This document shows, piece after piece, positions 21,733 to 30,014 of a stretch of 64,000 bases of DNA (position 1 is the first letter of the stretch; each line of letters opens with the position of its first letter). The translations under genes and the position numbers were made by a program. Under the pieces are notes generated by a model. It was not told the origin of the DNA, made no database searches, and was given only the letters and a program-made list of their open reading frames with translations. The stretch comes from JBFWVD01 sp050246915. GTDB taxonomy: Bacteria > Actinomycetota > Acidimicrobiia > Acidimicrobiales > Ilumatobacteraceae. The stretch is from assembly GCA_050246915.1 (NCBI GenBank), contig JBFWVD010000001.1, positions 101,435-165,434 on the forward strand, given 5' to 3'.

Positions 21733-24527
21733 GCGACGAGTTCCTGGGTGAGTTCGTCGAGGAGGGGGGCGAGTCGTCCGGCGAAGGTGTTGTTGGCGCG
21801 GCCGTAGCCGCCGTGGCCGATGAAGGGTTCGAGCTCGAAGTCGTCGGGAGCGATAGTGAGGCTGGTGGCGAGGTGGTCCTTGATGCGGGTCAGCCAGACG
21901 AGCTGATCGTCGGTGAACGTCGTGCCGGCCTGGGTCTGTTGGGCGAGCCAGTTCTGGAAGCGTTCGTCGACGGTCAGCGGGTAGGCGACCAGGTCGCGGT
22001 CGGGGTCGAGGGCCTTGCGGACGAGGCTGATCAGGTTGGTGAACTGCGTACCGGCCGAGCCGCGAACCCGTGACGCCTCGAGTGCCTCGTAGGCGGCCCA
22101 CAGCCGTTCGGGGGTCCAGTTGTACGGAGGGCGGCCGATCGCCGTCGCGAGTTCCTTGATCGCCTTCAGAGTGAGCCGCTTGCCGTAAGGGCGCGAGTAG
22201 AGGATCTGGAGGGCGTCGATGTCGTCGCGATGCTCAGCGACGTACGCCTGCCACGACTCGATCGTGGTGCGGGCACGGTCGGTGGCGTCGCGGGAGAACC
22301 CGGCGTCGATGATCTCGTCCTTGGAGGTCTCGTCGAGCACCTGGGTGTAGCTGCGTCGCACCTCGATCAGCTTCGTTCGCAACTCCGGCCGCTCGGCCAG
22401 CACGCGGCAGGCCTTCTCGACCAGCGCGGTCCGTGCCTCGTGGAGCTGGTCGTCGGTGGGGTCGACGCCGCCGTTGGCCGCCGCGGCGGCTTCCCAGGCC
22501 TTGTCGGTGTCGACGGCGTCGGTGAGAAACCGCACCAGATCGGTTAGCCCGACACCGCCGGCTGCGTCCGCGATATCAGTGCGGTCGTCAGGGGTGATGA
22601 CTCGCTCCAGGCGGGCGAGACGACCGGCGATCGACGACACCACGTCCGCGTCACGGACGCCGGCAGCGACCTGGTCAAGCAGCTTCTTCAGCGACTCGCC
22701 CTTGCGACGGTCGAGCGGGTTGGTGTCGTTGAACTCGGCCTCGGTCACGCCGACGGCATCGACGATCACGAAGTGCGTCTTCGCGGTCGCGTCCGCCGAG
22801 ACGGCTTGGAGGTCGTTCGGGTCGATGACCCGGACGCCGCGGCCCTTCATCTGCTCGAAGAAGTTCCGGGAGCGGACCTGGCGCATGAACATCACGCACT
22901 CCAACGGCCGCACGTCGGTGCCGGTGGCGATCATGTCGACCGTGACCGCGATGCGCGGGTTGAAGCTGTTCCGGAACTGGTTCAGCAAGTCCTCGGGCTT
23001 CACGCCGGTGGTGCGGTAGGTGATCTTCACCGCGAAGTCGTTGCCGCGGCCGAACTCCTCCCGGCAGATCCGCACGATGTCATCGGCGTGGCTGTCGTCC
23101 TTGGCGAAGATCAACGTCTTGGGGACTTCGCTGCGGCCGGGGAAGATGCCGCCTTCGTCGAGCGGCTTGAACAGGTTGTCTCGGAACGTGCGGATCACGG
23201 TGCGGATCTGGTCGACGGCGACCACGTCACGGTCGAGCTGGCGGGCGTCGTAGACGACGTCCTCGTCGAGCTTCTCGAGCCGCACCTTGCGGGTCTCGCG
23301 CTCACGGAACTTCGTCACCAGCCCGGCCTCGACCGTCGACCCCTGCTCGCTGATCTTCGTGCGGATCCGATAGACGTCGAAGTCGACGTTCACGCCGTCG
23401 GCGACGGCCTCGGCGTGGCCGTACTCGACGACAAGGTTCTGGTTGAAGAACCCGAACGTCTGCTTAGCCGGAGTCGCCGTCAACCCGACCAGGAACGCGT
23501 CGAAGTACTCGATCACCTGACGCCACACCCCGTAGATCGAGCGGTGGCACTCGTCGATGATGACCACGTCGAACGCCTCGATCGGGATCGCCGGGTTGTA
23601 CGCCACCTCGACCGGGCGCTCGGGCTCGATCTGTGCACCGGACTTCTCGTCGACGTCCTCGGGCAGCTCCTCCTCACCTCGCAGCATCGAGTACAGGCGC
23701 TGCACCGTCGTGATCACCACCCGAGCAGCCGGGTCGATCCGGTTCGAGGTCAGCAGCTGCACGTTGTAGAGGTCGGTGAACTTGCGGCCATCTCCAGGGG
23801 TGGCGAACTGCTGGAACTCGCGCAGGGTCTGTCGGCCGAGGTTCGCCCGGTCGACGAGGAACAGCACCCGCTCCGCGCCTGCGGTCTGCACCAGCCGGTA
23901 GGCGAGGTTGGCGGCCATGAACGTCTTGCCCGAGCCGGTCGCCATCTGCGCCAGCGCTCGCGGATGGTTTCTGCACATCGACGCCTCGATCCGGCCGATC
24001 GCCTCCACCTGGATCCGCCGCAACCCGTCCGCAGGCACCGGGCCAAGTCCGTGCAGCCGCGCTCGGAGCGAGCCGGCCTCCGCGTCGTCGATCCAGTGAC
24101 GCAGCCAGCGAGCCAGCGTCTCGGGCCGGTGGAAGGTGACCACCGGACGCGACCGGGGCTCAGGGTCGAACCCATCCGTGAACATCGTCTCGTCGCCCGT
24201 CGACTCGTACAGGAACGGCAACGGCGACACCAGCGCCGGCAGGTCCTTCGGAAGCCCCGCCGCGTACTTCGCCGACTGCGACTCCACCCCGGCCAGCGGT
24301 GTGCCCGACGGCTTGGCCTCAACGGCCCCGACAGCCTTGCCGTCGACGAACAACAGGTAGTCGGCCCGGCCGTGACCGGCGGCCATGATGAACTCCCGGA
24401 CCGCCACCCCCTGCCCGGCGTACAGGTTCAGGTCCTTGCGGTCCTGCACCACCCAGCCGCACGCAACAAGCTGCCGGTCGATCTCCACCCGGGCGCGCGC
24501 TTCCGCGGTGAGGTAGCCCTCGCTCAT
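21729..24527 (-). CDS. hsdR: Type I restriction endonuclease subunit
   Basis: The 932-residue motor-nuclease has an N-terminal PD-(D/E)xK site (Asp56 in GRADYLL, Glu70 and Lys72 in VEAKP), Walker A ATGSGKT (196-202), DECH box (325-328), SAT-like GLTATPAKQ and helicase motif VI QMKGRGVRV. All nuclease and translocase residues are present, so it appears active. The start at 24527 is chosen because the family N-terminus begins there; an upstream in-frame start at 24587 is less likely. It is the first gene of the hsdR-hsdS-antitoxin-toxin-hsdM-OLD operon. Confidence 0.93.
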   Translation of the reverse strand: MSEGYLTAEARARVEIDRQLVACGWVVQDRKDLNLYAGQGVAVREFIMAAGHGRADYLLFVDGKAVGAVEAKPSGTPLAGVESQSAKYAAGLPKDLPALVSPLPFLYESTGDETMFTDGFDPEPRSRPVVTFHRPETLARWLRHWIDDAEAGSLRARLHGLGPVPADGLRRIQVEAIGRIEASMCRNHPRALAQMATGSGKTFMAANLAYRLVQTAGAERVLFLVDRANLGRQTLREFQQFATPGDGRKFTDLYNVQLLTSNRIDPAARVVITTVQRLYSMLRGEEELPEDVDEKSGAQIEPERPVEVAYNPAIPIEAFDVVIIDECHRSIYGVWRQVIEYFDAFLVGLTATPAKQTFGFFNQNLVVEYGHAEAVADGVNVDFDVYRIRTKISEQGSTVEAGLVTKFRERETRKVRLEKLDEDVVYDARQLDRDVVAVDQIRTVIRTFRDNLFKPLDEGGIFPGRSEVPKTLIFAKDDSHADDIVRICREEFGRGNDFAVKITYRTTGVKPEDLLNQFRNSFNPRIAVTVDMIATGTDVRPLECVMFMRQVRSRNFFEQMKGRGVRVIDPNDLQAVSADATAKTHFVIVDAVGVTEAEFNDTNPLDRRKGESLKKLLDQVAAGVRDADVVSSIAGRLARLERVITPDDRTDIADAAGGVGLTDLVRFLTDAVDTDKAWEAAAAANGGVDPTDDQLHEARTALVEKACRVLAERPELRTKLIEVRRSYTQVLDETSKDEIIDAGFSRDATDRARTTIESWQAYVAEHRDDIDALQILYSRPYGKRLTLKAIKELATAIGRPPYNWTPERLWAAYEALEASRVRGSAGTQFTNLISLVRKALDPDRDLVAYPLTVDERFQNWLAQQTQAGTTFTDDQLVWLTRIKDHLATSLTIAPDDFELEPFIGHGGYGRANNTFAGRLAPLLDELTQELVA

Positions 24528-24744
24528 CGCAAGGCCCGGAGCCGGGATAACAACATGGTCCCACCAGGGTAGGCGCCCCACGACCACCCATCGGGTTGTC
24601 GCCGGAGCACACCCACGTCCCGGAGTTGCTCCCGGTGGAACTCCCGAACTTGCTCCCGCAGGGATTGATGGACTCCGAGGTGAACCGCCGCGCCGTACCT
24701 CAACTCCCCGGAAGTCTGCCAGCGGCGTCCGCTACCGTCTGGCC

Positions 24745-25662
24745 GTGACGGACGCCAACGACCTGGGTGATGCGTACGGTGTTCCCGGCAACGTCTTGCG
24801 GCTCTCTGACGAGTTCTACGGCGGGCTCGGCCGCATCGCAGCGCTCGGCGCCATCGTTGAGCTGCGGATGAGCGACATCGTCGTGCGCTGGGGTCGGGAG
24901 GACGCCGACACCGGCCAACAGATGCGATTCCTGGTCGACCGCTTCCGAGAGATCAAGAAAGCGCGCCTCGACGCGGGCCTGGACGTTCCCGAAGGCCTCG
25001 TTCGAGCCGTGGCGGCCGCGCACGCTGCGATGGATGAGCGAAACGAGCTGATCCATAGTCTCTGGCCCGGCGAGGACATCGGGTGGAGGAACCGACGGGG
25101 TGGGTCGGTCCCAACGGTTCATCTCGGGGTTCCCGCGCTACGGGACGTGATCGGGAATCTCCTTCGAGCGAGCGAGAGGCTGGGCCGCTACCTCTATTCG
25201 CCTACCGAGCCGACGCCGATCGCCACGATCAGGAGGCGCCGCGATGTGCCGACGCGGCAAGCAGTCGGTGCCCACGACGCGGGAAGCAATAGCGCTGGCA
25301 GCCCGCTGTCCGACGAGTACCGAATCGACGCCTGGTCACGGGCGCTGGTCAAAGTCCGTGACCTACGAACGGCCCACAGCGACTTCCATGGCACCGAGTG
25401 GCCGCTCGGCAAGGAGCACCTCCTGCACGACTGTCTGGAGAGCGTCCGCTCGTCGATCGAGGCGGGCACCTGGCCCTGCGCCCAACGGATCACCACAAGA
25501 CCGTCCGGCGAGCTTCCGCCCATCCACGCCGAGCTCTGCTCCAACGGCCAGATCTACGTGATCGACGGCCAGCTCCGTGTGCTCACCGCGCTGTGGAACG
25601 GGCTTGTCGAGCTGGATGCGTACGTGGTGGAGATGCACGACCGGCACCGACCGTCGCCCTGA
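24745..25662 (+). CDS. Island protein of unknown function: HEPN-like N-terminus, ParB-like C-terminus
   Basis: This 305-residue protein is divergent from hsdR. Residues 1-140 are helical and contain DERNELIHSLW, an R-N-x-x-x-H motif like that of HEPN RNases. Residues about 215-300 include GQIYVIDGQLRVLTALWNGLVELDAYVV, the strand/GxxR-loop/helix pattern of ParB/sulfiredoxin-like folds. The two parts are joined by an Arg-rich then Gly/Ser linker. If both assignments hold it would be a two-domain effector of a kind seen in defence islands; neither is certain. A -10-like TACCGT lies just upstream of the GTG start, suggesting a leaderless transcript. Confidence 0.6.
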   Translation: MTDANDLGDAYGVPGNVLRLSDEFYGGLGRIAALGAIVELRMSDIVVRWGREDADTGQQMRFLVDRFREIKKARLDAGLDVPEGLVRAVAAAHAAMDERNELIHSLWPGEDIGWRNRRGGSVPTVHLGVPALRDVIGNLLRASERLGRYLYSPTEPTPIATIRRRRDVPTRQAVGAHDAGSNSAGSPLSDEYRIDAWSRALVKVRDLRTAHSDFHGTEWPLGKEHLLHDCLESVRSSIEAGTWPCAQRITTRPSGELPPIHAELCSNGQIYVIDGQLRVLTALWNGLVELDAYVVEMHDRHRPSP

Positions 25663-25751
25663 GGCACGCCGGCAGCGGGGTCGTCAGGCTCCCAGAAATC
25701 GTGCACACCGTCCCGGTGATTATCTGTGAGTGCTGCCCGATCTTGCTCCCG

Positions 25752-26114
25752 ATGAACGATTCGGTCGGTGCGCCTCCTGCGCCGTCGAGCGAGGCCGCGA
25801 CACGCATGGCGGCTGGTCCTTTCGCGAACTCGGTCATCGCGTCGGTGGCCGACGCTGATCGGCGGCGGCACGACCTGTCGCAGATCCCGGATCCGCGGGG
25901 TGCGTACAGAGACATGCGCGCCGACTCGACATCCAGGTCCACCGACAGGCCGACGATCGTCGGCGTCCGATCCGACACCGTGCTCGACCCGAAGCTCGTG
26001 GCCGAGTTCCGGGTGGTCGCGTCTCGCACCGACATCGCGCATCGTGTGCTGACGATCCTCGAGCCGGATCAGGGATCGGTTCTCCCTGCCTCTGCTGAGC
26101 GACACGAAGGCTGA
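25752..26114 (+). CDS. Possible small island protein (doubtful)
   Basis: An ATG at 25752 opens 120 codons with third-position GC preference like the neighbours. The product is polar, with D-x-R-R-x-D-L-S and a C-terminal DPKLVAEFRVVASRTDIAHRVL helix. No family is recognised, and overlapping frames on the other strand are also open. The region 25663-26230 otherwise holds no convincing gene. Confidence 0.3.
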   Translation: MNDSVGAPPAPSSEAATRMAAGPFANSVIASVADADRRRHDLSQIPDPRGAYRDMRADSTSRSTDRPTIVGVRSDTVLDPKLVAEFRVVASRTDIAHRVLTILEPDQGSVLPASAERHEG

Positions 26115-26230
26115 GGGCGCAGCGCACGCGGCCGCGTCGCCTCGATGCGTCGACCGGCCTGGAGTCCGGCCGGTGGTACCGTTCGAGCGGAGCCACTCAG
26201 CGCTGAAGTGAATACCTGCCGAACGAACTC

Positions 26231-26263
26231 GCCGACAACACGACGAGCAAGTTCTTGAAGTGA
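26231..26263 (+). pseudogene. attR core and displaced original 3' end of the DNA glycosylase
   Basis: GCCGACAACAC (26231-26241) matches attL. The frame continues ACG AGC AAG TTC TTG AAG TGA, encoding A-D-N-T-T-S-K-F-L-K and stop, the genuine GC-rich end of the gene interrupted at 13618. It has no start or upstream reading frame of its own. The stop is one base from the convergent TfoX-like gene, as expected for the uninterrupted chromosome. Confidence 0.8.
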
Positions 26264-26264
26264 C

Positions 26265-26639
26265 TCATCGTGTCCGATTCGCCTTCGGCTTTGGCGTCGG
26301 CGGCGGGAGTGATCCGACGTGATCGAAGCCCTCGTCGATGAGGTCCGCCCATGTCGGCTCGTCGGCTGGGGCGATGGCCGCCCACTCACGGAAGCGACGC
26401 CCAGCCGGCGCGAACGAGTGCGCGGCCCCTGACGCAACGAGCGCGTCAACCCGAGTTGCGGGAAGCTTCACGAGCAGGTCACCCGTACGGCGATCGAACG
26501 AAGCGAAGAACGCACCGTTCAGGCGCAGACAGGGCAGGCCCATCATCGTCGATCGGCTCACACCGGGGCGGTCGAGCAGCGTCTCGGCGTGCTCCCAGAA
26601 GCGATGCTCGAAGTCGTCGTCCTCGTGAGGTTTCCTCAT
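26265..26639 (-). CDS. TfoX/MmcQ-like N-terminal domain protein
   Basis: The 124-residue protein has STMMGLPCLRLNGAFFASF, then LLVKLPATRVDALVASG and FAPAGRRFREWAAI, the alpha/beta pattern of small TfoX_N/YjbR-like proteins found in actinobacteria. Its function is unknown. ATG 26639 overlaps the stop of the SRPBCC gene (ATGA), so it is the last gene of the operon starting at 28003. Confidence 0.75.
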   Translation of the reverse strand: MRKPHEDDDFEHRFWEHAETLLDRPGVSRSTMMGLPCLRLNGAFFASFDRRTGDLLVKLPATRVDALVASGAAHSFAPAGRRFREWAAIAPADEPTWADLIDEGFDHVGSLPPPTPKPKANRTR

Positions 26640-27103
26640 CGCAGTCCCAGCTCGCTGCGGGATGGAACGCGACCGTCGGCGAGCGGATCGGGCCCGAGGT
26701 CGCGGCCTTCGGCCCGGGTGGCGAGCCGGGTGAGGTAGTTCGCCCACCCACCATTGTGAGCCTCAGCCATCGGGCCCTCGAGCCCGCGGTGCACCAGACG
26801 TAGCTCGGTACCACTCGGCGTCGGGCGCAGGTCGATCTCGACCACGGTGGATCCCGGCGGAACACCGACGTCGGCTCTGTCCCAGCCGTAGGTGAACACC
26901 ACTCGCCGCTCGGGGATGAGTTCGATGAACTCGCCGCGCACCGTGTCGCCGTTGTGGTGGGTCCACATCACCTCGCCGCCCGGTCGAGGGTCGAGCGACG
27001 CGACCGGTGCCATCCATTCGATGAGCAGATCGGCCTGCGTGAGCAACGCGCACACGTCCGAGGGGCTGGCCGCGATGGTGATCGTCTTGTCGACGAGTTT
27101 CAT
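26636..27103 (-). CDS. SRPBCC/AHSA1-type START-like protein
   Basis: The 155-residue protein begins MKLVDKTITIAASPSDVCALLTQ and has GGEVMWTHHNGDTVRGEFIEL and RRVVFTYGW, typical of the AHSA1/YndB helix-grip fold that binds hydrophobic ligands. In many actinobacteria such genes follow an ArsR regulator, as here. It overlaps the ArsR stop (ATGA) and the next gene start. Confidence 0.85.
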   Translation of the reverse strand: MKLVDKTITIAASPSDVCALLTQADLLIEWMAPVASLDPRPGGEVMWTHHNGDTVRGEFIELIPERRVVFTYGWDRADVGVPPGSTVVEIDLRPTPSGTELRLVHRGLEGPMAEAHNGGWANYLTRLATRAEGRDLGPDPLADGRVPSRSELGLR

Positions 27104-27471
27104 GCCGAGCCCCGGCGGCGGCGCGTCGATGCACCGGTCTCGGATGCACCGGTCTCGGCGCGTTGCTTCAACGCGTCGAGGCGATCCGTCCACAGTTCGT
27201 CGAACACCGCCCGCACCTGGGCCAGGCGTTCGAAGTCCACCGAGTACAGCCGACGTTTCGCATCCACCCGCACGTGCATCAGACCGACATCCTTGAGCAG
27301 CTTGAGATGCGGGCTCGCCGCCGACGGTGCGAGCCCGGCCGCCTCCGCGAGCTCGGTCGCCGTGCGCTCGCCGTCACGTGCCAGGCGCAGCATGGCGCGC
27401 CGCCCAGGATGGCCCATTGCCTTCACCGCCTCGTCCAGGCCATCGTCGCGACGGTCAGCGGCGCGGGTCAC
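27100..27471 (-). CDS. ArsR-family transcriptional regulator
   Basis: The 123-residue winged helix protein has AMGHPGRRAMLRLARDGERTATELAEAAGLAPSAASPHLKLLKDVGLM, the canonical helix-turn-helix, followed by the wing VRVDAKRRLYSVD. No metal-binding Cys cluster is visible, so it belongs with SRPBCC-linked, non-metal members. GTG 27471 is chosen to include the first helix; it overlaps the upstream gene by 17 bp. A palindrome at 28016 is a candidate operator. Confidence 0.88.
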   Translation of the reverse strand: MTRAADRRDDGLDEAVKAMGHPGRRAMLRLARDGERTATELAEAAGLAPSAASPHLKLLKDVGLMHVRVDAKRRLYSVDFERLAQVRAVFDELWTDRLDALKQRAETGASETGASTRRRRGSA

Positions 27472-28003
27472 GGCCCATCGCCCCCAACAACACGTCCTGA
27501 CCCGACGCTCCCGCATCCACCTGAACGGCGGGACCGACGAACCCGGCCTGGCGACCGACCTCGGGCATCTGGGGCAAGAACATCGACACCACCGCTTCGA
27601 CGACGTCGGCATCGAGCGTTCGATCCGCTCCGACCGCTACGGCGAGATCCCACGTGTGGATCAGTTGATCCATCGCCGTCCCCGCCGCGGCCTCTGCCAC
27701 CGACCACTCGAACCCCGCCGGCGACATGCACCGCCGCTCGAGTGCCCCAGGTTGCGACAGCTGCGCGACGACCGTCTCGATCACCACGGGATCGGGCCAC
27801 GCAGCGGCCGGGATTGCGTCGACGCCGAGCGCGCCCAACAGGTACGCCGGGCCACCAGCCAAGTGCTCCAACAACGCCGAGACATCCCACTCCGAGCACG
27901 GCGTCGACAGCGTCATCTGGTCCGGCCGCACCGACCGTGCCATCCGCGACGCCGCCACCCCCGCCCGTTCGAACATCTCTTTCGGCTCCACGGCCACCCC
28001 CAT
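27455..28003 (-). CDS. TIGR03086-type DinB/mycothiol-dependent enzyme family protein
   Basis: The 182-residue four-helix protein contains STPCSEWDVSALLEHLAGG, the TIGR03086 signature with a metal-ligand His, and a later DQLIHTWDLAVAVG block with further His/Asp. Related proteins are mycothiol-dependent isomerases or transferases. It is the first gene of a four-gene operon with ArsR, SRPBCC and TfoX-like genes. Confidence 0.82.
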   Translation of the reverse strand: MGVAVEPKEMFERAGVAASRMARSVRPDQMTLSTPCSEWDVSALLEHLAGGPAYLLGALGVDAIPAAAWPDPVVIETVVAQLSQPGALERRCMSPAGFEWSVAEAAAGTAMDQLIHTWDLAVAVGADRTLDADVVEAVVSMFLPQMPEVGRQAGFVGPAVQVDAGASGQDVLLGAMGRDPRR

Positions 28004-28015
28004 CGATTCAGGTAT

Positions 28016-28029
28016 TGATCAATTGATCA
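28016..28029. promoter_or_regulatory. 14-bp AT-rich palindrome, likely operator of the ArsR operon
   Basis: TGATCAATTGATCA is a perfect palindrome ending 12 bp upstream of the first ATG of the operon (28003, minus strand). It is strongly AT-rich in a GC-rich region and of the size bound by ArsR dimers. Autoregulation by the ArsR protein at 27100 is inferred. Confidence 0.5.
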
Positions 28030-28066
28030 TCATCTGAAACAAATCGGCCGTCAAGGCCTCCGATGG

Positions 28067-28110
28067 CTGGGAGGCAAACGCTGAGGCACGATGCGAGCGA
28101 AGCCTCCCAG
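28067..28110. terminator. Hairpin downstream of the ABC exporter operon
   Basis: CTGGGAGGC pairs with GCCTCCCAG across a 26-nt loop that contains a further CGCT/AGCG pair. It lies 18 bp after the permease stop codon on the minus strand. No T-run is seen. Confidence 0.4.
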
Positions 28111-28128
28111 GGATGCGGGGCGAACCGA

Positions 28129-28938
28129 CTAGCCGATGTCGCGCCGAACCGTCCGCACGATGCCAGCGGCAAGCGGCAGCACCACCCAGAACAGGATCGA
28201 GACCGACACATGCGACACGTGATCACCCCAGTCGTTCTCGAGCACCCAGCTCCAGGTCGTGGACATGTCGATCCACTCCGACACCACCGTCGATGCGTTA
28301 CCGAGCAGCGCGAACGACGCGGGAAGAGCGAACGACGCGGCAATGGCCGCTGCGGAGTTGTGCAGCAGCGCCCCAAGTGCAACTGCGGCAAGGACATTGA
28401 GGATCAGGTAGAGCAGATACGAGGCGATGGCGCCGGCGCTCAGATTCGCCTCGAGGGCGCGCCCCGAAGCCGACGCGAGTCCGAGTCCGGCGGCCGTGGC
28501 CACCATGCCGAAGATCGCGCCACCGACCCCCATGACGAGTGAGACCATCAGCTTGGCGTTCACGACTCGGATGCGACGCGGCTCCTGGGTGAACGTGGTC
28601 ATGACACTGCGTTGGCTCCATTCGCCGGTGAAGGTCAAGATCGCCACCACCGGCAGCAGGATCGACAACGCGAGAGCGGCAACACGGAGGTAGCTCGCGT
28701 GGGTCTGATCGAAACTCGTCGGGACGACGACGGGTACCAGCATCATCCCCGCGGTCGACAGGGCAACGAACGCAAGGAGCCAGCGAGCCGCTCGCGTGTC
28801 GGTGGCCTTGGACCATTCGACTCGGACGAGCCGTGAGAACGGAATCGATCCCGAGGCTGTCGAGGCCGAGGCCATCGAGGCCACCTCGGTGTCATGTGCT
28901 CGGGGAGCACCGGTTCGGGGGGACAGTGACGTGGTCAT
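28129..28938 (-). CDS. ABC-2 type transporter permease
   Basis: The 269-residue protein has six predicted membrane helices after a polar N-terminus; the segment VRVEWSKATDTRAARWLL precedes the first. A typical ABC-2 pattern follows, with FTGEWSQRSVMTTFTQEPRR between helices 2 and 3. It overlaps the ATPase stop (ATGA). With the ATPase it forms an exporter like those controlled by NarL-type two-component systems. Confidence 0.85.
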   Translation of the reverse strand: MTTSLSPRTGAPRAHDTEVASMASASTASGSIPFSRLVRVEWSKATDTRAARWLLAFVALSTAGMMLVPVVVPTSFDQTHASYLRVAALALSILLPVVAILTFTGEWSQRSVMTTFTQEPRRIRVVNAKLMVSLVMGVGGAIFGMVATAAGLGLASASGRALEANLSAGAIASYLLYLILNVLAAVALGALLHNSAAAIAASFALPASFALLGNASTVVSEWIDMSTTWSWVLENDWGDHVSHVSVSILFWVVLPLAAGIVRTVRRDIG

Positions 28939-29852
28939 GCAACGGCCTCGTGCGACAGAGCTGCCTTGGCAGCGGTGAGGGAGAAGAACAGTTGTTCCAG
29001 TCCGTTCGTCTCGGACTGACGCAACTCGGTGAGGAGCACCTGGTGCTCGTGCGCCACACGCGCCAGGACCTCGGTCGTGACCGCGCCTCCCGAGACGTCG
29101 ACAGTCAGCGCATCTCCGGGCCCGGCGACGTAGTCGATCCGCTCCGCTCGCAGCGCGGCGGCCAAGCCAACGGGGTCGGTGCTTCGCACGACGATGGTGG
29201 AGCTGGCGAGCAGGTCCTCGAGCCGACCGGCGGCCACCACCGCACCACCGGAGATGACGACGAGATGATCGGCGGTGGCCTGCACCTCGTGGAGCAGATG
29301 ACTCGACAACAGCACCGTGCCCCCATGGTCGGCGAAGTCGCGCAGGAGCGTTCGCATCCAGGCGATGCCCTCGGGATCGAGCCCGTTCGCCGGTTCATCG
29401 AGGATGAGCGCCGCCGGTTCACCGACGAGGGCCTGCGCGATGCCGAGGCGCTGGCGCATCCCGAGGGAGTAGGTCCCGACGCGCTTGTCGGCCGCATCGG
29501 CCAGCCCGACGAGGTCCAGCAGATACTCGACCCGCCTCGGGTGAACGCCCGCCAGCCGCGCCGCGATGGTGAGCGTCGCCCGGCCACTTCGGCCGGGATG
29601 CATCGCCGAGGCGTCGAGCAGTGTCCCGACCACCCGAGTTGGGTTGGGCAACTCGACGAACGGTCGACCATCGATGGTCGCGGTCCCGCTGTCGGGCCGC
29701 ACGAGAGCGACGATCATCTTCAGCGTCGTGGACTTGCCGGCGCCGTTGGCACCGAGGAAGCCGGTGATGGTCCCGGGTTCGCAGTGAAACGAGACATTGC
29801 GAACGACCGGCACCTCCTTGTAGCCCTTGGTGAGGGCAGAGGTCGTGATCAT
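28935..29852 (-). CDS. ABC transporter ATP-binding protein
   Basis: The 305-residue ATPase has Walker A GANGAGKST, signature YSLGMRQRLGIAQAL, Walker B ALILDEPANGLDP and H-loop SSHLLHEV. It is of the CcmA/DrrA class that pairs with ABC-2 permeases. ATG 29852 is preferred over longer starts because the beta-strand MITTSALTKGYKEV begins there. The operon is divergent from the sensor kinase at 30015. Confidence 0.93.
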   Translation of the reverse strand: MITTSALTKGYKEVPVVRNVSFHCEPGTITGFLGANGAGKSTTLKMIVALVRPDSGTATIDGRPFVELPNPTRVVGTLLDASAMHPGRSGRATLTIAARLAGVHPRRVEYLLDLVGLADAADKRVGTYSLGMRQRLGIAQALVGEPAALILDEPANGLDPEGIAWMRTLLRDFADHGGTVLLSSHLLHEVQATADHLVVISGGAVVAAGRLEDLLASSTIVVRSTDPVGLAAALRAERIDYVAGPGDALTVDVSGGAVTTEVLARVAHEHQVLLTELRQSETNGLEQLFFSLTAAKAALSHEAVA

Positions 29853-30014
29853 GCACCCAGCGTGAACGCTCCCGCGGCGCCGGCGCATCGGGCAGTCGAC
29901 CACGTTGCGATGTCCGACCTGACAGCGTTCGCCGCCGACATCTCGCCGTTCGTTGGTGGTGATATCGACTTTCGTCGATGTCCCACAGCGGTCCCGGACG
30001 CCTACGCTCGGCTC

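Larger units (their letters stand above)
13618..26241. mobile_element. 12.6-kb integrated genomic island carrying a defence cluster
   Basis: The segment between two copies of GCCGACAACAC (13618-13628 and 26231-26241) carries a serine-recombinase gene at its left end, then OLD nuclease, type I restriction-modification, toxin-antitoxin and unknown genes. At the left junction the glycosylase frame continues into an island-supplied end (LADNTTSKFLR). At the right junction an orphan in-frame end (LADNTTSKFLK) lies next to a native convergent gene. This is the classical outcome of site-specific integration into a gene's 3' end with restoration of the coding sequence. The recombinase is disrupted, so the element is probably immobile unless helped. 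Boundaries are precise to the 11-bp core. Confidence 0.85.

Noticed and set aside
22773..24572. 599-codon plus-strand frame opposite hsdR
   Set aside because: Arg/His/Leu-rich shadow of hsdR with no recognisable domain.
24626..25751. TTGCTCCCG repeated at 24626, 24650 and 25743 in the island
   Set aside because: Nine-base matches of biased composition; too short to call a repeat family.
25554..26105. Minus-strand frames in the right end of the island
   Set aside because: Ser/Arg-rich product with no plausible ribosome binding site; the plus-strand frame is only slightly better and kept at low confidence.
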